From: Paralithodes platypus
Lineage: Eukaryota; Arthropoda; Malacostraca; Decapoda; Lithodidae
Length of the DNA stretch: 64,000 nucleotides
NCBI GenBank assembly: GCA_032716605.1
Contig: CM064518.1
Coordinates: 45,097,526-45,161,525 of the forward strand
Reading direction: 5' to 3'
Each line of letters begins with the position of its first letter. Position 1 is the stretch's first letter. The position numbers were made by a program, and so were the translations under genes. Under the pieces are notes generated by a model, which saw only the letters and a list, made by a program, of their open reading frames with translations, ran no database searches and was not told the origin of the DNA. Shown here in pieces: positions 58,148 through 64,000 of this stretch.

Positions 58148-58497
58148 TGTATGAAAGTAAAATTATATGAAAGAATTTCGAATGTGGAGTTAACCATTGC
58201 ATAAGAAACTAGACTCGTAATTCAATCATGCGTATTATATTTCCATGTGTAAGATCACGGAGAACATCGATCATAAGAAAATCAATTCAAAATTAAGTTC
58301 TCGTAAAGAATCGAAACTGAAGACATGATAAACGGGGAAAGTTCAACTGATATATATAATAGGATCAATGGAGATGTCAAGCCAACCTCACTAAAATGGC
58401 ATCCACAAATTGACATGTAAATCGACTGTGAATTTTAAATGCAGTGAAAATGAAAAAAAAAAAATGTCTCGTGTATAATCAAAACTTAACTCTTTAA

Positions 58498-58706
58498 TTA
58501 AGGGGACATGGGCCGTTTTTCTGGACCACCTTCTCCCTCATATTTAGCCCCATTAATTTTCAGATGTTAAGATGTTTGCCCCATTAGTTAGTCGAGTTTA
58601 AGACCTTTCGCCCCATTTCGTCGTCAATATTTAGACCTTTCGTGGTATTTAGGTGTCGATTGTTTCCCTGGCGAACGATAGTGAGCCTGTAATGTTGGAA
58701 GAACCG
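58498..58706 (+). mobile_element. Truncated family C element
   Basis: Starts TTAAGGGGACATGGGCC in plus orientation and runs to AGAACCGGCTGGAGG, where the right third is missing. Confidence 0.82.
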
Positions 58707-59354
58707 GCTGGAGGTATCTAGCCACTTCCATCAAGTGGACAGTCACTATCACTCCTTGCAGCCCAGCCATCTATCCTCTCTCAACCATCCCATCCTTCCA
58801 CCTGCCATCTTGTCGGGGAGCCAATCTATTCCGATCAATTTCAACCCCTCCCTCCTCTGTAAAATCTTGGCAGATAAAGGATTTTTATTTTTTTATTTTA
58901 TTTTTTATTTTTTAGATAATAAATGGAGAAAGAAAAACAAAACAAAACTTCCATGTGCCTAAAGGCATCATCCATTCATAAAATGTTTGTAACAATTAGA
59001 CTTAAACTGGTGTAGGTTGTAAATTTGTGGAAAGCAACTCCAAGGAAGGACTCCCAGGGAGTAGAAGTTCTGAGGATAAATTAATTTTGATACGGGTCTT
59101 GAAAAGGAAAGTTAAATTAGTCTATATTGGAATTGGCTACAAAAAGTCAGAGTAGGTTTGGTTAGCGCAAGGGATTCAATTGCCCAAGGGGTTCAAGGGA
59201 TTAGATTGACATCCACCTCGTTTATCTATACCAAAAGAGTTCATATTCACCAACTAATCTTAACGATTAGAACATTGTGTGCACCTTGATTTGTTATAAC
59301 ACTTGTATAACATTCCTACCGATCTTCGTTCAATTCTTGGTATATATTTGTTTT

Positions 59355-59940
59355 TCTATCTGGGGGGTATGTTAAGGGGGAAGGGCTGTTTCTATCTGGG
59401 GGGTATGTTAAGGGGGAAGGGCTGTTTCTATCTGGGGGGTATGTTAAGGGGGAAGGGCTGTTTCTCTCTGGGGGAGTGTTAAGGGGGAAGGGCTGTTTCT
59501 ATCTGGGGGGTATGTTAAGGGGGAAGGGCTGTTTCTATCTGGGGGGTATGTTAAGGGGGAAGGGCTGATTCTATCTGGGGGGTATGTTAAGGGGGAAGGG
59601 CTGTTTCTATCTGGGGGGTATGTTAAGGGGGAAGGGCTGTTTCTATCTGGGGGGTAAGTTAAGGGGGAAGGGCTGTTTCTATCTGGAGGGTATGTTAAGG
59701 GGAAAGGGTTGTTTCTATGTGGAGGGTATGTTAAGGGGGAAGGGCTGTTTCTATCTGGGGGGTATGTTAAGGGAGAAGGGCTATTTCTATCTGGGGGGTA
59801 TGTTAAGGGGGAAGGGCTGTTTCTATCTGGGGGGTATGTTAAGGGGGAAGGGCTGTTTCTATCTGGGGGGTATGTTAAGGGGGAAGGGCTGTTTCTATCT
59901 GGGGGGGGGGGGTATGTTAAGGGGGAAGGGCTGTTTCTTT
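59355..59940. repeat. 36-bp minisatellite built from a C-element end
   Basis: About 16 units containing GGGGGGTATGTTAAGGGGGA and AGGGCTGTTTCTATCT. Every unit has the TTAAGGGG start of a C element, and the array runs directly into a full C copy. Repeating plus-strand open frames come from the 36-bp period. Confidence 0.95.
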
Positions 59941-60287
59941 TGTTCGATTATTTCATGTATTTATTATTTTTTTAGTTTCCTCCCTAGACCTCCATCAAAC
60001 TTTTAAAAACATCCCCAGGATCCCCCTTCTAGATATATTTGTACATTTTTCGGTAGACAAATGTCCTGATCGAAGGCCGCTCCCTCCTTATTTACAGGTT
60101 CGCTATCGCTCGCCAGGAAAGAAATCGACACCTAAATCACCCGGAAAGTTTTAATATTGACAAAGAAGTGGGGCGAAAAGGTTTATAATCGTCAAACTAA
60201 TGAGCTGAGCGTCATAAATATCTGAAAACTAATGGGGCTAAACATGAGGAAGAAGGGGGACCAGAAAAACGACCCACCTCCCCTTAA
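59917..60287 (-). mobile_element. Family C TTAA element
   Basis: A full minus-oriented copy whose first TTAA is that of the last 36-bp unit. It ends ACCTCCCCTTAA and has the GGTTCGCTATCGCTCGCC motif. Confidence 0.88.
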
Positions 60288-60347
60288 TCCCAGAGCAGGC
60301 AGGCACTGGTGGGGCATAAAATCATCACCGACATTAAGGGTTGTGGT

Positions 60348-60668
60348 TTAAGGACAGATTTCCACTGGAGGGATTTTTTTTCTGGACCCCTATCTCCCTC
60401 ATGTTTAGCACTATTGTTTTTGAGATTTTAAGACGTTCACCCCCATTAGTTTGGCGATTTTAAGAACTTTTGACCAATTTCTGTCAATTTTAAGACCTTT
60501 CGTGCCATTTAGGTGTCGATTTTTTTCCTGGCGAGTGAAAGCAAGCATGTAATTCGGGCGGGAAATTTGTCTATCGAAATATGTATACATTTATCTTGAA
60601 AGGGAGTCTAGGGGGTGTAATTATAAGCTTGATGGAGGTCTAGGGAACACACTAAAAACCTCCCTTAA
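60348..60668 (+). mobile_element. Family C TTAA element
   Basis: A plus-oriented copy with most of the CCGGCC hairpin lost. It shares its right TTAA with the B element that follows. Confidence 0.86.
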
Positions 60669-60873
60669 CCTTTTGAGGATGATGACGCGTTTTGGCACTT
60701 CGTTCTGACTATTATTAGACGATATATTTAGATTGGGAAGGGTAAATGGAAGTCAGCGGGTTGAAATAGTGTTCACCATTTTAACTCCCACAGATCCTTC
60801 CTAAACTGTATAAATTCGTGTCATGAGAGCCATAATAAACTGTCAAAATGCGTCACGATCTCCCAAGAGTTAA
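60665..60873. mobile_element. Family B TTAA element
   Basis: Left CCTTTTGAGGATGATGACGC, right ATGCGTCACGATCTCCCAAG before AGTTAA. Confidence 0.86.
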
Positions 60874-60995
60874 TAATTTATGTAGAAATATCAAATGAAG
60901 ATACTCGACTATGTTCGTTTCAATAAGTTCCTATTTCTTGACATATCGTAATAGTAAGATAGAAAATCACAGGTCGATGAAAATATAATTTATGA

Positions 60996-61215
60996 ATCCT
61001 TTGAAGAATATGACACATGTTGACAGTTTATTCTGGCTAGCATTGGGCGATTATATACAGCTTAGGAAGAATCTGTGGGAATTATAAGGGTAAAAGCTAT
61101 TTTATCTAACCTTCTGACTTCCATATACTTTTCTAATCTGAATACAATCGTCCCAAAACAGAAACATCGACGGAAAACAGAAAAGAAATGCGTAATCGAA
61201 TCTTGAAAGGGTTAA
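60996..61215. mobile_element. Family B element
   Basis: Left TCCTTTGAAGAATATGACAC, right ATGCGTAATCGAATCTTGAA before AGGGTTAA. The left TTAA is lost. Confidence 0.8.
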
Positions 61216-61256
61216 ACACTGTTGGCGAATCAATTACCGTCACGCGAAATGATGAG

Positions 61257-62492
61257 TGGACACACATGAACGAACACTCCACCCACACATAAACGAATAC
61301 ATGAACGAACACTTCACCCACGAAGATCTCACATGAACGAACACTCCACCCACACATGAACGAACACTCCACCCACAAATATCTCACATGAACGAACACT
61401 CCACCCACACATGAACGAACACTCCACCAACACATGAACGAACACTCACCCACACATGAACGAACACTCCACCCACACATGAACGAACACTCCACCCACA
61501 CATGAACGAACACTCCACCCACACATGAACGAACACTCCACCCACACATGAACGAACACTCCACCCACACATGAACGAACACTCCACCCACACATGAACG
61601 AACACTCCACCCACACATGAACGAACACTCCACCCACACATGAACAAACACTACACCCACACATGAACGAATACTCCACCCACACATGAACGAACACTCC
61701 ACCCACACATGAACGAACACTCCACCCACACATGAACGAATACTCCACCCACACATGAACGAACACTCCACCCACACATGAACGAACACTCCACCCACAC
61801 ATGAACGAACACTCCACCCACACATGAACGAACACTCCACCCACACATGAACGAACACTCCACCCACACATGAACGAACACTCCACCCACACATGAACGA
61901 ACACTCCACCCACACATGAACGAACACTCCACCCACACATGAACGAACACTCCACCCACACATGAACGAACACTCCACCCACACATGAACGAACACTTCA
62001 CCCACACATGAACGAACACTCCACCCACACATGAACGAACACTCCATCCACACATGAACGAACACTTCACCCACACATGAACGAACACTTCACCCACACA
62101 TGAACGAACACTCCACCCACACATGAACGAACACTCCACCCACACATGAACGAACACTCCACCCCCCACACATGAACGAACACTCCACCCACACATGAAC
62201 GAACACTCCACCCACACATTAACAAACACTCCACCCACACATGAACGAACACTTCACCCACACATGAACGAACACTCCACCCACATATGAACGAACACTT
62301 CACCCACACATGAACGAACACTCCACCCACACATGAACGAACACTCCACCCACACATGAACGAACACTCCACCCACACATGAACGAACACTCCACCCACA
62401 CATGAACGAACACTCCACCCACACATGAACGAACACTCCACCCACACATGAACGAACACTTCACCCACACATGAACGAACACTTCACCCACA
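61257..62492. repeat. 23-bp minisatellite
   Basis: About 53 units CACACATGAACGAACACTCC plus ACC. As 23 is not divisible by three, one long frame reads all phases in turn and gives a 23-residue peptide repeat on the minus strand. All three minus frames are open, so this is not evidence of a gene. AGATCTC segments interrupt both ends. Confidence 0.97.
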
Positions 62493-62504
62493 AAGATCTC
62501 TAAA

Positions 62505-63432
62505 ATGTATTCAAGGTAACCTGGCAGAAATTGGCAACGCTGCCTTTTTACGGTAAATATGTAGGATTCGCAACAATATACAGTAGGTAACAAATGTATA
62601 GGTCAAATTGGATTTTAGGTCACGTACGTGTTTTTTGTATTATAATCCTTTTTCTCATCAGTTTCTTCATTGATTAGTGTGTTTTAAGGTGTTTTTCCTT
62701 CTGGAAATTCATATTTACCCATTATTTTGCAATATTATAACATATTTTGTCATTACCCTAACCTAATCTATATGCTCAGGCCCAATCCCCATTTTGGGGG
62801 TAGCCGACTCAAGACAGAGCAAGAACAGGGAAAACACAAAAACAACATAAAACAAAAAATAAACACAGATAAAAAACACAAACTCTCACACATCCAGGTC
62901 ACCCAGGAGAAGACCCAGAGACCAGGGTTACCAAGGTCGCTCCAGCACTCCCCCGGCCCCTGACCACCCGGAGAGGTTCCGATCTCGGCAGGCAGATATG
63001 CAGCGGAGCCAAAGCCACAAGCCCTCCCACCACACTTCCTAATAACCTAACCTAACCTGGGGGCTGCCACCCCCAGACCCCCACAGGGTTAGTATTGATA
63101 TAGAATATGACAAAATACTAAAACTACGGTAAAAAAATGAAAAATATTAGTTCTCAGCTGATCCAAGATGGCCGCCATCACCCTTATTTAACCCACAAAG
63201 TCTAAGGAAAAATAATTTAATATACAGCGGTAAAGACATATATTGTGGTGACTAATACTCTATGACAAAGCTTTAGTATACATTTAGAACATTATATCCC
63301 ATACGTGACCTAAAATCCAGTTTGTCCAATTTATAATATTAGTTTGGGGTTCCTATCATCATATGCTTCATTGCTATATAATTTTTATCCTCTGAAAAGA
63401 AAACAAATTCTTGGGATTTTTTATTTGTTTCT

Positions 63433-63464
<32 letters not shown>

Positions 63465-63720
63465 CATTAACCTAACCCCCCAAAAAAAAAAAAATAACCT
63501 AACCTAACCTAAATGTATTTGGGGGCTATTAGGTTAGGTTTTTTGATTAGGTTACCCCAAACTAATATTATAAATGTGTTACCTATGTTGTTGCGAATCC
63601 TACATGTTGACCCTTTTTACACTTCCTATATATACTGTCTTTGTAACTGCTCGTGTGACACCGCCTTTATTTAATATTGGCTATGTAAAACCAGCGTCAC
63701 CAATTTCTGCCAGGTTAGCT
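62505..63720. mobile_element. Element with long terminal inverted repeats
   Basis: The left part (AACCTGGCAGAAATTGGC, ATGTAGGATTCGCAACAA, GATTTTAGGTCACGTACG) returns inverted at 63300-63355 and 63575-63717. The interior (62760-63070) holds a segment from CCCAATCCCCATTTTGGGGG to CGGTTCCGATC-type sequence, and CCTAA units. No transposase is visible. Confidence 0.65.
63486..63560. repeat. Inverted TTAGG/CCTAA units
   Basis: AACCTAACCTAACCTAAATG faces TTAGGTTAGGTT after a short spacer, making a small hairpin of telomere-like units. Confidence 0.8.
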
Positions 63721-63810
63721 TGATTGTGAAACGAGTAATTTCAAGAAATTACTAAATATTTTAGTCAGTCTGTGAAATGACTAGTTACTAACTGGTTACT
63801 AACCCTAAGT

Positions 63811-63857
63811 GAGTTAGGTTAGGTTAGGTTAGGTCAGGTTTGGTTAGGTTAGATTAA
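63811..63857. repeat. TTAGG-type repeat
   Basis: GTTAGGTTAGGTTAGGTTAG followed by variants. TTAGG is the arthropod telomere unit; this short tract is interstitial. Confidence 0.85.
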
Positions 63858-63954
63858 ATTGATCTACACATCATTTATGAAGTGAAGCAAATTGTTCACA
63901 CAATGACACACCTCAATCTGCTTTCCACGAGCTTCAAGGCAACTGTGGGGGTTG

Positions 63955-64000
63955 CCCTACCTACCTAACCTAACCTGACCTGACCTACCTACCGGTTAGG
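63955..64000. repeat. CCTAA/CCTGA-type repeat at the right edge
   Basis: CTACCTAACCTAACCTGACC and similar units run into the window end. Confidence 0.8.

Noticed and set aside
61133..62074. Long minus-strand open frame with VFVHVWVECSFMCGW-type repeats
   Set aside because: It is a translation of the 23-bp minisatellite. All three frames are open and no start context or flanking exon supports a gene.

Overview
The window is eukaryotic nuclear DNA, most likely from a decapod crustacean. The sequence shows very dense microsatellites, many minisatellites, numerous short TTAA-flanked DNA transposons, TTAGG-type motifs near the right edge, and a split gene with long repeat-filled introns. I infer a decapod from this combination; genus and species cannot be told.

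The only protein gene I can support is on the minus strand. It is the middle of a Zasp/PDZ-LIM (Enigma/ALP/Zasp52-like) muscle Z-disc scaffold gene. Fifteen internal exons run from 51947 down to 13281, with splice sites and phases that agree. In transcription order they are: e1, a linker; e2, a Ser-rich linker; e3, the start of the ZM/DUF4749 region; e4a or e4b, two alternative ZM ends; e5a or e5b, two alternative starts of LIM domain 1; e6 and e7, the rest of LIM1; e8 and e9, linkers; and e10 to e13, about 385 residues rich in Pro, Glu and Ala that resemble a PEVK-type spring. The PDZ exons should lie beyond the right edge and LIM2 to LIM4 beyond the left edge. Phases make e4a/e4b and e5a/e5b mutually exclusive, because joining both members of a pair shifts the frame into an early stop. 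At least four isoforms are therefore possible. A candidate short-isoform terminal exon lies at 34615-34689.

Layout. 1-13280: repeats only, with microsatellites, minisatellites and clusters of TTAA elements. 13281-24979: exons e13 to e7, with repeat-rich introns. 25190-28940: a 45-bp array, a GGA-rich tract, a tRNA-derived SINE and TTAA elements. 28941-39663: e6 to e4a. 39664-51947: e3, e2 and e1 with large introns. 51948-64000: upstream sequence dominated by AT, CT, GT, 16-bp, 36-bp and 23-bp arrays, more TTAA elements, a long-TIR element and TTAGG-like repeats.

Mobile elements fall into families defined here only by comparing copies within the window. Families A (about 215 bp, ends CCCCTTCTGTACCGGCGAC) and B (about 215 bp, ends CCCTTTGAGGATCATGACGC) are palindromic and flanked by TTAA, like piggyBac-type MITEs. 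Family C (about 330-375 bp, TTAA then GGGGAG) carries conserved GGCGAGCGATAGCGAGCC and CCGGCC/GGCCGG motifs. Family D and two other families have TA-flanked ends, as in Tc1/mariner. Several minisatellites grow directly out of C and A elements, and TTAA elements repeatedly sit head to tail sharing one TTAA. These two patterns and the two mutually exclusive exon pairs are the most interesting observations.
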